Origin: Halobacteriales archaeon QS_8_69_73
GTDB taxonomy: Archaea > Halobacteriota > Halobacteria > Halobacteriales > Haloarculaceae
NCBI GenBank assembly: GCA_003022945.1
Contig: PXRZ01000009.1
Span: 6,710 to 70,709 of the forward strand
Length of the DNA: 64,000 nt
Direction: 5' to 3'
Shown: one piece after another, positions 1 through 8,865 of the stretch
Numbering within the stretch: position 1 is the stretch's first letter
Layout: every line of letters starts with the position of its first letter
Notes under the pieces: generated by a model
What the model was told of the DNA's origin: nothing
Database searches by the model: none
The model's input: the letters and a program-made list of their open reading frames with translations, nothing else
Made by a program: the position numbers and the translations under genes

Positions 1-162
1 CAGGTCGTCCTCGACCGGCGAGCGGTCGGCCTCGCCGGTCGCCGCCGGCTCGTCGGCGTCGCCGACGTAGACCGACACGGCCGTCTCGGCGTGCGTCGCC
101 ATCGCCCGGGCGATGGCCTCCGCCTCCTCGAGGCTCGCGTCGCCGCCGATGCGGATCTTCAT
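1..162 (-). CDS. Partial small acidic protein, 3' end outside window
   Basis: The first 54 codons of a gene read leftward and leave the window without a stop. The protein starts MKIRIGGDASLEEAEAIARA and becomes Asp/Glu/Ala rich. The ATG at 162 is preceded by a TATA-like TTTAATC 22-28 nt upstream, fitting a leaderless start. I recall short haloarchaeal acyl-CoA carboxylase accessory subunits that begin in a similar way, and the window also holds methylmalonyl-CoA mutase genes, but this link is from memory and weak. The missing C-terminus and the next gene to the left would decide it. Confidence 0.55.
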   Translation of the reverse strand, partial: MKIRIGGDASLEEAEAIARAMATHAETAVSVYVGDADEPAATGEADRSPVEDDL

Positions 163-183
163 ACCCCAACGGTCCGGCGTACC

Positions 184-190
184 GATTAAA
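184..190 (-). promoter_or_regulatory. TATA box for the partial gene at 162
   Basis: On the minus strand the sequence reads TTTAATC, 22-28 nt before the ATG at 162. This spacing is usual for leaderless haloarchaeal transcripts. The assignment rests on sequence and spacing only. Confidence 0.4.
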
Positions 191-247
191 CCGTTTTCCA
201 TCCCCCCGCCGGCGGCGCGGACGGCGCGGACCCCGCGGGCCCACCGG

Positions 248-1099
248 TCAGGCCAGCGCCGCCTCGAGATCGTCGACGTAGCCGGGGTCGCCGACGAACA
301 GCGGCGTCCGCTCGTGGAGTCGCTCCGGCGTCAGCTCCAGCAGCGACCGCTCGCCGTTCGAGGAGGCGCCGCCGGCGGTCTCGACGACGTGGGCGATGGG
401 ATGGGCCTCGAACAATAGCCGGAGCTTCCCCGCCGGCCGGTCGTGCAGTCCGGGGTAGCCGAAGATCCCCCCGTACGTGAGCACCTGATTGACGTCGCCG
501 AGCATCGCGCCGCCGTACCGGAGCTTCAGCTCCCCGGCGACCCGGTCGGCGTAGGCGGCGAAGGCGTCGGTCCACTCGGAAACGCGGCCGCCGAAGCCGT
601 AGACGGTCGGCTCCGCCGGCAGCGCGAGGTCCTCGTCCAGCAGCCGGCGGTCGCCGTTCTCGCCGTCGAGAACCCACTCGCGGACCCGGCCGCCGCAGGC
701 GACGACCATCGTCGTGATCGGGCCGAAAAGGACGAACCCCGCGGCGACGAGCGCCGACCCCGGCGCCGGCAGCGGCGCCTCGTAGACGCCGAACACCGTC
801 CCCATCGCGTTGTTCGACCGCAGGTTCGAGGAGCCGTCCAGCGGGTCGCAGGCGACGTGAAGGCGTCCGTCGCCACCGTCGACGACGGCGTCCCGCTCCT
901 CGCTGGCGTAGCTCCCGACGGCGTCGACCTCGAGCAGCCGCTCGCAGAGCAGCTCGTCGGCGTAGATGTCGGCGGCCAGCTGCCGCTCGCCGGAAGGGTT
1001 CTGCCCCTCGGCGTAGGCGCGGCGGTCGGCCAGCCCGCCGCGGACCTCCGGGGCCGTCGCCGCGACGACGTCGACGACCGCCCCGATCTCGTCGCTCAT
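248..1099 (-). CDS. fbp: Fructose-1,6-bisphosphatase (class I / inositol-phosphatase fold)
   Basis: This 283-aa cytoplasmic enzyme is predicted to remove the 1-phosphate of fructose 1,6-bisphosphate in gluconeogenesis. The metal-binding signature DPLDGSSN is at residues 85-92, and an upstream acidic SEE motif at 66-68 fits the second metal ligand. Length matches haloarchaeal FBPases (about 285-295 aa). The start overlaps the stop of the aldolase gene by 4 nt (ATGA at 1096-1099), so the two are translationally coupled and act on consecutive gluconeogenic steps. An inositol monophosphatase is the main alternative because the fold is shared, but the aldolase neighbour favours FBPase. Confidence 0.9.
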   Translation of the reverse strand: MSDEIGAVVDVVAATAPEVRGGLADRRAYAEGQNPSGERQLAADIYADELLCERLLEVDAVGSYASEERDAVVDGGDGRLHVACDPLDGSSNLRSNNAMGTVFGVYEAPLPAPGSALVAAGFVLFGPITTMVVACGGRVREWVLDGENGDRRLLDEDLALPAEPTVYGFGGRVSEWTDAFAAYADRVAGELKLRYGGAMLGDVNQVLTYGGIFGYPGLHDRPAGKLRLLFEAHPIAHVVETAGGASSNGERSLLELTPERLHERTPLFVGDPGYVDDLEAALA

Positions 1100-1893
1100 C
1101 GGCCGGCCGCCGAGAGGGCCTCCTCGACGCCGGCCTCCTCGAAGATGACCGCCTCCAGCGCGTCAAGGATGCGGGTGGGGTTCTCCCGCTGCCAGACGTT
1201 GCGACCGACGGCCAGCCCCTTCCCGCCGGCGTCGATGGTCTGCTTGACGGACTCGAGGAACTCCCGGTCGGAAGTCTTCGACCCGCCGGACATGACGACC
1301 TTCGTGCGGCCGGCCATCCGGACGGCGTCCTCCATGGCCTCGCGGGAGCCGGGGTGTTTCACCTTCGCGACGTCGGCGCCGAGTTCCAGCGCCAGCCGGG
1401 CGCCGTAGGCGATGGTGGAGGCGTCCCCGGCGTTCCGGAGCCCCTGCCCCCGGGGGTACGACCACATCACGACCGGCAGGTCGTGGCGACGGGCGGCCTC
1501 CTGTGCGTCGCGGAACTCCTCGACCATCTCGATCTCGTGGTTGGAGCCGCCGTAGACGGTGAACCCGACCGACGAGGCTCCCAGCTCCGCGGCGTAGTCG
1601 ACCGTACAGTTGACCGCCGAGTCCGGCTCCCCGCGCCAGAGGTTCGACGTGCCGTTGAGCTTCACCAGCAGGTCGACGTCGTCCTCGTAACTGGGGTGGT
1701 AGGCCTCGGCGACCCCCTTCTGGACCGCGACGGAAGTGACCGCGGGGTGGGTCGCCGCCTCGAAGGTGCGCTCGGGGTCGGCGCTTTCCGGGACGTCGGC
1801 GAAGTCGACCGGTCCGTGCTCGAGGCCGTGGTCGTACGCCAGGATGAGCACCTTCCCGTTTCGGCACAGCGGCGTGTCGTCGATGGGGATCAT
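1096..1893 (-). CDS. fba: Class I (DhnA-type) fructose-bisphosphate aldolase
   Basis: This 265-aa enzyme makes or cleaves fructose 1,6-bisphosphate through a Schiff base. Visible family motifs are LAYDHG (18-23), WSYPRG (145-150), the Schiff-base lysine region AKVKHPG (176-182), SGGSKT (202-207) and GRNVWQ (230-235). The open frame extends 35 codons upstream of the ATG at 1893, but that extension does not look like the family, so I start at 1893. It precedes and overlaps fbp, forming a two-gene gluconeogenic operon. The same family includes 2-amino-3,7-dideoxyheptulosonate synthase of archaeal aromatic biosynthesis; the FBPase partner makes aldolase more likely. Confidence 0.85.
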   Translation of the reverse strand: MIPIDDTPLCRNGKVLILAYDHGLEHGPVDFADVPESADPERTFEAATHPAVTSVAVQKGVAEAYHPSYEDDVDLLVKLNGTSNLWRGEPDSAVNCTVDYAAELGASSVGFTVYGGSNHEIEMVEEFRDAQEAARRHDLPVVMWSYPRGQGLRNAGDASTIAYGARLALELGADVAKVKHPGSREAMEDAVRMAGRTKVVMSGGSKTSDREFLESVKQTIDAGGKGLAVGRNVWQRENPTRILDALEAVIFEEAGVEEALSAAGR

Positions 1894-1951
1894 ACGTGCG
1901 AACGTGATGTCAGTGGCACAAAGAAGATTCTGGTAGTCCGGAACCGGCGGT

Positions 1952-2144
1952 GTCCAGATAAGCACTGGTGAGCCAGTCCGTTTCTGCCGAAGAGCCAACT
2001 GAATCCTGGCGGACTGAAAGGGCGAGGCGCTCTCGGCGACCCCGGACGACGCAAGGACCGCAGGACGGAGTCCGAGGAGCGCAGCGAGTCCCGGGAGTCG
2101 AGAGCGCCGAGGGCTTTCTGGACCTCGGAATCCTTAATTTGAAC
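1952..2144 (+). repeat. R element, copy 1 (MITE-like, ~193 bp)
   Basis: This segment aligns along nearly its whole length with the reverse complement of 28861-29067. Its ends are imperfect inverted repeats: GTCCAGATAAG on the left, and GGAATCCTTAATTTGAAC on the right, whose complement begins GTTCAAATTAAGG. The core shared by both copies includes GGCGGACTGAAAGGGCGAGG and GCGCCGAGGGCTTTCT. No convincing target duplication is visible. The copy sits between divergent fba and hbd and ends 56 nt before the hbd start. A MITE is the simplest reading; an upstream regulatory element is the alternative. Confidence 0.65.
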
Positions 2145-2171
2145 ATTTGCCCCCGAGCGGGGGACGGAATC

Positions 2172-2177
2172 TTTAGG
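2172..2177 (+). promoter_or_regulatory. TATA box of hbd
   Basis: TTTAGG lies 24-29 nt before the hbd ATG, the usual spacing of a leaderless haloarchaeal promoter. It lies outside the R element. Confidence 0.4.
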
Positions 2178-2200
2178 CCCGCGCCGGCCGCAGACGGAGT

Positions 2201-3055
<855 letters not shown>

Positions 3056-3105
3056 GCGGCCGGCGGGCGGCGGGCGGTGCAGCGGGTCGTCCTCGCCGGC
3101 GGCAC

Positions 3106-3147
3106 CGACGGCCCCGTCAGTCGTCGTGTGAGACGACGGGGCCGTCG
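3106..3147. terminator. Strong hairpin between convergent hbd and APC gene
   Basis: A 13-bp perfect inverted repeat (arms 3106-3118 and 3135-3147) overlaps the last codons of the permease gene and lies 50 nt after the hbd stop. Its position suggests a two-way transcription block between convergent genes. No oligo-T run follows, so termination is inferred from position only. Confidence 0.35.
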
Positions 3148-4490
3148 TCGGGGCGGCGGTCGAGTATCGCTCCGAGGGCACCCGTCCGGTCGGTTCGCGA
3201 GCGGCCGTAGCCGACGTACACCGCGGCGCCGCCGGCGATGATGCCGGCCGCCCCGAGCAGTGGCAGCCGGCCGATCTGCGTGAGGAACACGCCGCCGCCG
3301 ACGACGCCGAATAGTTGGACGTACGGGTAGCCCGGCGCGATGAAGTCGGGGTCGTAGCCGGGGACGTCCGCCTCGCGGAAGGCCACCAGCGCGACGTTGA
3401 TGATGGAGAACACGAGTATCTGGAAGGCGCTGGCGAGCTTCGCCAGCTCGATGACGGGGACGAAGGCGATGAGCCCCACCAGCACGACGCCGGTGAGCAC
3501 CACGGCGTTGCGGGGGGTCTTGAACCGGCGGTCGATGCGCCGTAGCCCCGGCGGCAGCAGCGAGTCGCGGCTCATCGCCAGCGGGAACCGCGACGACGAC
3601 AGCACCCCCGCGTTCGCCATGCTCGTCAACGCCACCACCGCCACCACTGAGATGACGATTACGCCGACGCCGCCGAACAGCGCGCCGGCGCCGTCGGCCA
3701 TCGGCGTCAGCGACGCCGTTCCGCCGGGGCCGCCGGTTTTCAGCGTCGTCGGGTCCGCGAGCGCCACCACCGCCGCCACCACGGCCACGTAGATGACGAC
3801 CATCAGCGCCAGCGACCCCAACATCGCCAGCGGGAGGTTCCGGCTGGGGTTTTCGACCTCCTCGGCGACGCTCGCGATCTTCGTGACGCCGGCGTAGGAG
3901 ACGAAGACGAACGCCGCGGCGGTGACGACGCCGAACTCCCCGCCGGAGACGAACGGCCTGAACCGGGCCGACTCCCCGACGACGGCGGCGTTGAGCGTGT
4001 ACGCCGCCAGCCCGACCACGACGAGACTCACGATGACCGCCTGGACGCTGCCGCTCAGCTTCGTCCCGGAGACGTTGAGCGCGACGACCAGCACCGCCAG
4101 CCCGAGGGCGACGAAGACGACCGCCTCCTGCGACAGCGGCGCGAACAGCAGGAGGTACGCCCCGAGCCCGACCAGGGCGAAGGCACTCTTGAACACGAGC
4201 GAGAACCAGGCGCCGATGCCGGCGATGGTGCCGAACAGCGGCCCCAGCGCCCGGTCGATGTAGAGGTACGTGCCGCCGGACTCCGGCATCGCCGTCGCCA
4301 TCTCGGCCTTCGACAGCGCCGCCGGCGTGACGACGACCGCCGCGAGGACGTACGCCCCGATCACCGCCGGGCCGACCTTCTTGAACCCGAGCGCCGGCAG
4401 TACGAAGATGCCGCTGCCGATCATCGCGCCCATGCTGATCATCATCGTCGGGAACAGCCCGAGGCTGCGTTCGAGGTCGTCGCCGGTCAT
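3117..4490 (-). CDS. APC-family amino acid permease
   Basis: This 457-aa integral membrane protein has about 12 hydrophobic helices and the APC N-terminal signature MGAMIGSGIFVLP near residues 20-33, which forms the substrate-binding unwound helix. PESGGTYLYIDRALGP near 70-85 and SSSRFPLAMSRD further on are also typical of the superfamily. It should carry an amino acid by proton or sodium symport or exchange; the substrate cannot be read from sequence. It is divergent from a universal stress protein gene starting at 4586, and this permease/Usp pairing is common in haloarchaea. Confidence 0.88.
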   Translation of the reverse strand: MTGDDLERSLGLFPTMMISMGAMIGSGIFVLPALGFKKVGPAVIGAYVLAAVVVTPAALSKAEMATAMPESGGTYLYIDRALGPLFGTIAGIGAWFSLVFKSAFALVGLGAYLLLFAPLSQEAVVFVALGLAVLVVALNVSGTKLSGSVQAVIVSLVVVGLAAYTLNAAVVGESARFRPFVSGGEFGVVTAAAFVFVSYAGVTKIASVAEEVENPSRNLPLAMLGSLALMVVIYVAVVAAVVALADPTTLKTGGPGGTASLTPMADGAGALFGGVGVIVISVVAVVALTSMANAGVLSSSRFPLAMSRDSLLPPGLRRIDRRFKTPRNAVVLTGVVLVGLIAFVPVIELAKLASAFQILVFSIINVALVAFREADVPGYDPDFIAPGYPYVQLFGVVGGGVFLTQIGRLPLLGAAGIIAGGAAVYVGYGRSRTDRTGALGAILDRRPDDGPVVSHDD

Positions 4491-4585
4491 GACCCTACAG
4501 AGCGACTCTGAGAAAAAATACTCATCGAACGGACCCCTCCCGCTCGGACCCCGGCCGTTTTTGCGCTCCCATCCGAAGGCCGGTT

Positions 4586-5293
4586 ATGTCCGACACCATC
4601 CTGGTCCCGTTTGAGCTGCCGGACCCCGAGCCGCTGTCGTCGGTGCTCGTCGAGGACCTCGCGTCGCTGGACGTCGTCCTGCTGGGACACTACGGGCTCC
4701 CGGAGCAGACGCCGGCCCGGGACGCCCGCGAACAGTTCGGCGACGAGGCCGAGACGACGATGGCGTCCCTCGCCGAGCCGTTCCGGGCGCGGGGGACGCC
4801 CGTCGAGACCCGGCTCGTCTTCGGAAAGGACCGGGCCGCGGCCATCGGCGGGGTGATGTTCGAGGAGGACTGTGCGGCGGAGTTGACCCCGGCGCCGACC
4901 GAGGGCATCGACCGCATCCTCGTGCCCGTGCCCGACGTCGCGGAGTTCGACCGGCTGCCGCGGTTCGTCGACGTGTTCTGCGAGGACTCGACGGCCGAGA
5001 TCACGCTGTTCCACGTCGTCGAGGGTGAAGAGGCCCGCGAACGCGGCGAGACCATCGTCGAGGAAACTCGAACGGGGATCGTCGAATCCGGGTTCGGTGC
5101 CGATACGGTCGGCGCGCGTACCGTCGAGTCCGACGCTCACGACGAGGAGATCCTCCGGGTCGCCGACGAGTACGACGCGGTCGTGATGTACGAGGCAGAA
5201 TCCCGACTCGGCGACCGTATCTTCGGGACGCTCCCGGACCGTATCGCGGACGAAACCGACGACCCGGTCATCGTTGTCCGGCGGGACTACTGA
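4586..5293 (+). CDS. Universal stress protein (UspA-type)
   Basis: The 235-aa protein has two alpha/beta halves, from DTILVPFELPDP and from DRILVPVPDVAEF near residue 110, both resembling the beta1 strand of Usp folds. The end, DDPVIVVRRDY, is the usual Usp last strand. Classical nucleotide-loop glycines (GxxGxxxxGS) are not obvious, so ATP binding is doubtful. The divergent arrangement with the APC permease at 4490 suggests a role linked to transport, as seen with other haloarchaeal Usp-transporter pairs. Confidence 0.75.
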   Translation: MSDTILVPFELPDPEPLSSVLVEDLASLDVVLLGHYGLPEQTPARDAREQFGDEAETTMASLAEPFRARGTPVETRLVFGKDRAAAIGGVMFEEDCAAELTPAPTEGIDRILVPVPDVAEFDRLPRFVDVFCEDSTAEITLFHVVEGEEARERGETIVEETRTGIVESGFGADTVGARTVESDAHDEEILRVADEYDAVVMYEAESRLGDRIFGTLPDRIADETDDPVIVVRRDY

Positions 5294-5457
5294 CGGTGAC
5301 TGCCGCACCCGTCTGATCGGTGTGACACGCCTTCGTGCGGTCGAGACCGGGACGACGTACGGCAGTTACCGCGAGACGGGCGCTTCGCTCTGACGCTCGC
5401 GATCGGGCCCTTCGACCCGTCGCGGGAGAACTCGGGGGGTCGGCTGCGACCCGGTCG

Positions 5458-5676
5458 TTACCCGCCCTCGGGCGGGTCGTCCCGGTGCATGTCCGGATTG
5501 ACTACCTCCTCGGCCTCTTCCTTGCGCTTCTCGGAGCGCTCCTTTTCGGCCTCGGCGCGCTCCTCTTGGGCCTCCTCGCGGGCCTCGAGGTGTTCTTCGA
5601 TTACCTCCTCCTCATCCTCTTCGGGGACCTCCTCGGCCTCCTCCGGGAGGTCGTCATCCTCGGAGCTGTCGGTCAT
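5458..5676 (-). CDS. Small highly acidic coiled-coil protein
   Basis: This 72-aa protein is more than 40 percent Glu/Asp, with a central stretch of Glu, Ala, Arg and Lys heptads predicted to form one charged helix. It has no Cys, no membrane segment and no signal. A TATA-like GATATAAC lies about 30-40 nt upstream on the minus strand. No family is recognised. The composition fits haloarchaeal coding style, but charged low-complexity frames are also easily produced by chance here. Confidence 0.55.
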   Translation of the reverse strand: MTDSSEDDDLPEEAEEVPEEDEEEVIEEHLEAREEAQEERAEAEKERSEKRKEEAEEVVNPDMHRDDPPEGG

Positions 5677-5755
5677 CGTTCCGGTCGAACGGTTGACGTT
5701 ACGGGCCGTTATATCTGGTGGCCGACCGTACGTCGCCTTCGGACAGAGTAGTATC

Positions 5756-5918
5756 TAGTTACGCGAGAGCCGGCCGGTCAGCCGACGTCGGGCGGGACCT
5801 CGAACGGAGCCGACCGCTCGCGCGGCGAGGCCGAGCGAGCGCAGCGAGAGCGGCCTCGGAAAGAAGCGAGTGGAAGGGGGCGTTCGGACACGTCACCGTC
5901 ACCGCCGAAACACGCTAT
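5756..5918 (+). repeat. S element, copy 1
   Basis: From TAGTTACGCGAGAGCCGGC to CACCGCCGAAACACGCTA this segment matches the reverse complement of 42626-42763. Conserved blocks include CTCGAACGG-GCCGACCGC and GGGGGCGTTCGGA. Copy 1 carries a 23-nt extra segment near 5831-5853, flanked on both sides by GGCC, that copy 2 lacks. The element ends 67 nt before the acyl-CoA dehydrogenase start, in the same orientation as the gene. It may be a short non-autonomous element or a conserved upstream RNA or control region. Confidence 0.6.
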
Positions 5919-5985
5919 TTCCTCACGACTAAACGCTACCCCGAGGTGGGGAAGCGTAAAGTGAGGCCGGCCGTACTCTCCCGAC

Positions 5986-7128
5986 ATGGATTTCAGCCTC
6001 AGCGCCGAACAAACGCAGATAACGGAGATGGTAGCGGAGTTCGTCGACGAGGAGGTGGTCCCCGTCGCCGACGAGATCGACGCCGCCGACGAGTTTCCGG
6101 CCGAACTGATCGAGGAACTCGCCGACCTCGACCTGATGGGCATGCCGTTTCCCGAGGAGTACGGCGGCGCCGGCCTCGACTACCACACATATCCCGCCGT
6201 CTTGGAGGAGCTCTCCCGCGGCTCCGGCGGGCTCGGCACCATCGTCGCCGCCCACATCTCGCTCGCGGGCAACATGATCTACGCTTTCGGCACCGACGAG
6301 CAGAAAGAGGAGTACCTCACGCCGCTCGCGCAGGGCGACGACATCGGCGCCTTCGCGCTGTCGGAGGCCGGCGCCGGCAGCGACGTGCCGGCCATGGAGA
6401 CGACCGCCGAGAAGGTCGGCGACGAGTACGTCATCGACGGCGGGAAGCTGTGGATCTCCAACGGTTCGGTCGCCGACACGGTCACCGTCTTCGCCAAGAC
6501 CGACCCCGAGGCCGGCAACGAGGGCATCTCCTCGTTCGTCCTCCGACCGGCGGACGACGACGGCTTCGTCGTCGAGGGCACCGAGGACAAGCTCGGTGAC
6601 AAGGGCTGTCCGACGGCCGAGCTGCGGTTCGACAACGTCACGATCCCCGAATCGCGCCGGCTCGGCGAGGAGGGCCGTGGCTTCGTCCACGCGCTGAAGA
6701 CGCTCAACGGCGGCCGCATCACCATCGCCGCCCGCTCGGTCGGCATCGCTCAGGCGGCGCTGGACGCCGCCGTCGAGTACAGCGGGGACCGCGAGCAGTT
6801 CGACCGACCCATCTCGGAGTTCCAGACCATCCAGCACAAGCTCGCGGACATGGACACCAAGACGCAGGCCGCGCGGCTGCTGATGCACGACGCCGCCGAC
6901 AGGAAGATCCGCGGCGAGAGCTTCGCGAAGGAAGCCGCCCAGGCGAAGCTGTACGCCTCCGAGGTGAGCCGGGAGGTCGCGAACGAGGGCATCCAGATTC
7001 ACGGCGGCTACGGCTACACCAAGGACTTCCCCGCCGAGCGGTTCTACCGCGACGCCAAGCTCAACGAGATCTACGAGGGCACCAGCGAGGTGCTACGCAA
7101 CACCATCGCCGGCGAGTTGCTGGATTAA
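5986..7128 (+). CDS. acd: Acyl-CoA dehydrogenase
   Basis: This 380-aa FAD enzyme should make the trans-2 double bond in acyl-CoA substrates and pass electrons to ETF. Visible signatures are the N-terminal helix MDFSLSAEQTQI, the FAD/substrate region FALSEAGAGSDVPAMETTA and KLWISNGSVAD, and the C-terminal QIHGGYGYTKDFPAERFYRD. The catalytic glutamate is in IYEGTSEVLRN near residue 365. Length is normal. It stands alone, with the S repeat just upstream. Chain-length specificity cannot be judged from sequence. Confidence 0.92.
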   Translation: MDFSLSAEQTQITEMVAEFVDEEVVPVADEIDAADEFPAELIEELADLDLMGMPFPEEYGGAGLDYHTYPAVLEELSRGSGGLGTIVAAHISLAGNMIYAFGTDEQKEEYLTPLAQGDDIGAFALSEAGAGSDVPAMETTAEKVGDEYVIDGGKLWISNGSVADTVTVFAKTDPEAGNEGISSFVLRPADDDGFVVEGTEDKLGDKGCPTAELRFDNVTIPESRRLGEEGRGFVHALKTLNGGRITIAARSVGIAQAALDAAVEYSGDREQFDRPISEFQTIQHKLADMDTKTQAARLLMHDAADRKIRGESFAKEAAQAKLYASEVSREVANEGIQIHGGYGYTKDFPAERFYRDAKLNEIYEGTSEVLRNTIAGELLD

Positions 7129-7394
7129 TCGAGCCGCTCGCACATCCACTCGCACTGCGCCTCGACGCCTTCGCGGCCGGCGTCGGTCAGCGCGTAGACG
7201 TCGTGGATGCCGTCGACCTCCCGCTCGACGAAGCCGGCGTCAACCAGGCGCTCGAGCGCACGCCGGAACCGGTCGGCGTCGACGCGGTCGCCGTAGCGGT
7301 CCTCGAGGGCGACCTTCAGTTGCTGTTGACGGTACGACTCGCCGGCCAGCAGGACGCAGACGTCGCGCCGCAGGCCACTGTTGAGCCAGCGCAT
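7125..7394 (-). CDS. PadR-like winged-helix protein
   Basis: The 89-aa protein starts at the ATG at 7394; the frame upstream is not gene-like. It contains a helix-turn-helix followed by a wing (LERLVDAGFVEREVDGIHDVYALTDAGRE), the layout of PadR/MarR-type DNA-binding domains, and nothing more. It overlaps the acyl-CoA dehydrogenase stop by 4 nt in convergent orientation and is divergent from the gene at 7500. It is probably a small transcription regulator; its target is unknown. Confidence 0.75.
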   Translation of the reverse strand: MRWLNSGLRRDVCVLLAGESYRQQQLKVALEDRYGDRVDADRFRRALERLVDAGFVEREVDGIHDVYALTDAGREGVEAQCEWMCERLD

Positions 7395-7499
7395 ACGGGA
7401 GCCGGCGCCGCGAGGGACTTCACGCTTCTGCGAGCGGCGGCCGCCAGAGGGTTCGCCGGAACCGACAGCTTCCCGTTCGGCGCGATGCTTCCTTCGGAC

Positions 7500-7784
7500 A
7501 TGACCGACGCCACCGACGCCACCGCCGAGGCCGCCGACGTCACCGCCCGGTACCGCGAGACCGACGAGGAGCGGCTGCTGACATTCGACCGCGAGGGCCG
7601 GACGGCCGCCGTCGCACAGAACATCGAGGGGTACGCCATGCTGAAGGTCCGGACGGCCGCCGACGGCGACGAACTGGAACGGTACTACGGGTTCGACATG
7701 GCGCTCGACCACGCCGCGGAGCTGCTCGACGTCCGACCCGCCGAGCTCCCGGTTCCCGACCTCGCCGAGGACATGGGCATGTAA
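7500..7784 (+). CDS. Conserved haloarchaeal protein of unknown function
   Basis: The ATG at 7500 gives 94 aa; an in-frame ATG at 7485 is possible. The sequence is soluble, acidic and compact (AQNIEGYAMLKVR, ELERYYGFDMALDHAAELL). I recall close relatives as haloarchaeal hypothetical proteins but know no function. There are no catalytic motifs, Cys pairs or membrane segments. It is divergent from the PadR-like gene and lies 70 nt before the response regulator. Confidence 0.65.
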   Translation: MTDATDATAEAADVTARYRETDEERLLTFDREGRTAAVAQNIEGYAMLKVRTAADGDELERYYGFDMALDHAAELLDVRPAELPVPDLAEDMGM

Positions 7785-7825
7785 CGCCGCCGATGGCAGT
7801 ATCATGGCTCGTGTTCGCCGGAACC

Positions 7826-7831
7826 ATTAAC
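7826..7831 (+). promoter_or_regulatory. TATA box of the response regulator gene
   Basis: ATTAAC lies 24-29 nt before the ATG at 7855 in a short AT-rich patch. Spacing fits a leaderless transcript. Confidence 0.4.
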
Positions 7832-7854
7832 CTCGAATACGATTTATTCACGAC

Positions 7855-8865
7855 ATGACCAGCCCTATCCGCCTTCTCATCGTCGACGACGATCCCTCCC
7901 TTGCGGATCTGATGTCGGACCAGCTGTCGGAGCTGCGGGAGGAGTTCTCCGTCCGGGTCGAGACCGACCCCCACGACGCGCTGGACGCCGTCGAGGCGGG
8001 CGACATCGACTGCGTGCTCAGCGACTACCATATGCCCGAGATGGACGGTCTCGAACTGCTCCGGTACGTCCGGGAGATGGAGCCCAGCATCCCCTTCATT
8101 CTCTTCACCTCCCGCGGCAGCGAGGAGGTCGCCAGCGAGGCGGTCTCGGAGGGGGTCACCGACTACTTCCGGAAGCGCCGCGGCACCGACCAGTGGGAGG
8201 TGCTGGCCAACCGCATCGAGAACTCCGCGGCCCGCTACCGGGCCGAGCGGGCGGTCCAACGCCGGGAGGCGGCGCTGAACGACCTCGCCAGGACGGTCAT
8301 CGACAGCGTCTCCACGCCCGTCGAGGACCTCCTCGAGCTCGGCCGAGAGACGCTTGCCCTCGAGTACGGCGCTCTGCTCCAGGGGGAAGGCGACGACGCG
8401 GAGGTGCTGGTCGAGGCCGCCGACAGCGGGGTCCCGTCGCCGGCCGACGGCGGCTCGCCGTTCGACGAGTTCGAGGCCCTGACCGTCGACGCCGGCAGCG
8501 TCGTCACCGGGACGGCCGACGAGGGGTCGACCGGGTTCAGCATCTACGTCGGCAGCACCATCTACGTCGGCGACCGCCGGTACGGAACGCTGTGCTTCTG
8601 CGACCGCGAGGCCGACGGCGACTTCTCCGAGTGGGAGCGGACCTTCGTCGAGCTGCTCGGCGACTGGCTGGCACACGAGCTGACCAGCGAATGGGCCCGG
8701 GACCGCGACGAGGCGGTCCGGGCGGCCCGCCGACGCATCGACGAGGTCCGGTCGGCCATCGACGACGACGACACCGACACCGCCCGCGAGGAGCTCGACG
8801 CCATCGCGAAGCTGCTCGACCAGGAGCCGCCCTCCGCGACGGCCGTCTCCGTCGAGCTCTCTTAG
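7855..8865 (+). CDS. Response regulator with REC and GAF-like domains
   Basis: Residues 1-125 form a receiver domain with the acidic pocket DDD (11-13) and the phospho-acceptor Asp57 in VLSDYHMPEMDG. The conserved lysine region reads FRKRRG. Residues 150-275 resemble the GAF module of haloarchaeal bacterioopsin-activator-like proteins (YGTLCFCDREADGDFSEWERTFVELL). The last 60 residues are a charged helix, with no HTH domain. Output is therefore probably by protein contact or ligand sensing. No histidine kinase is adjacent. The gene overlaps the next one tail to tail by 4 nt. Confidence 0.85.
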   Translation: MTSPIRLLIVDDDPSLADLMSDQLSELREEFSVRVETDPHDALDAVEAGDIDCVLSDYHMPEMDGLELLRYVREMEPSIPFILFTSRGSEEVASEAVSEGVTDYFRKRRGTDQWEVLANRIENSAARYRAERAVQRREAALNDLARTVIDSVSTPVEDLLELGRETLALEYGALLQGEGDDAEVLVEAADSGVPSPADGGSPFDEFEALTVDAGSVVTGTADEGSTGFSIYVGSTIYVGDRRYGTLCFCDREADGDFSEWERTFVELLGDWLAHELTSEWARDRDEAVRAARRRIDEVRSAIDDDDTDTAREELDAIAKLLDQEPPSATAVSVELS

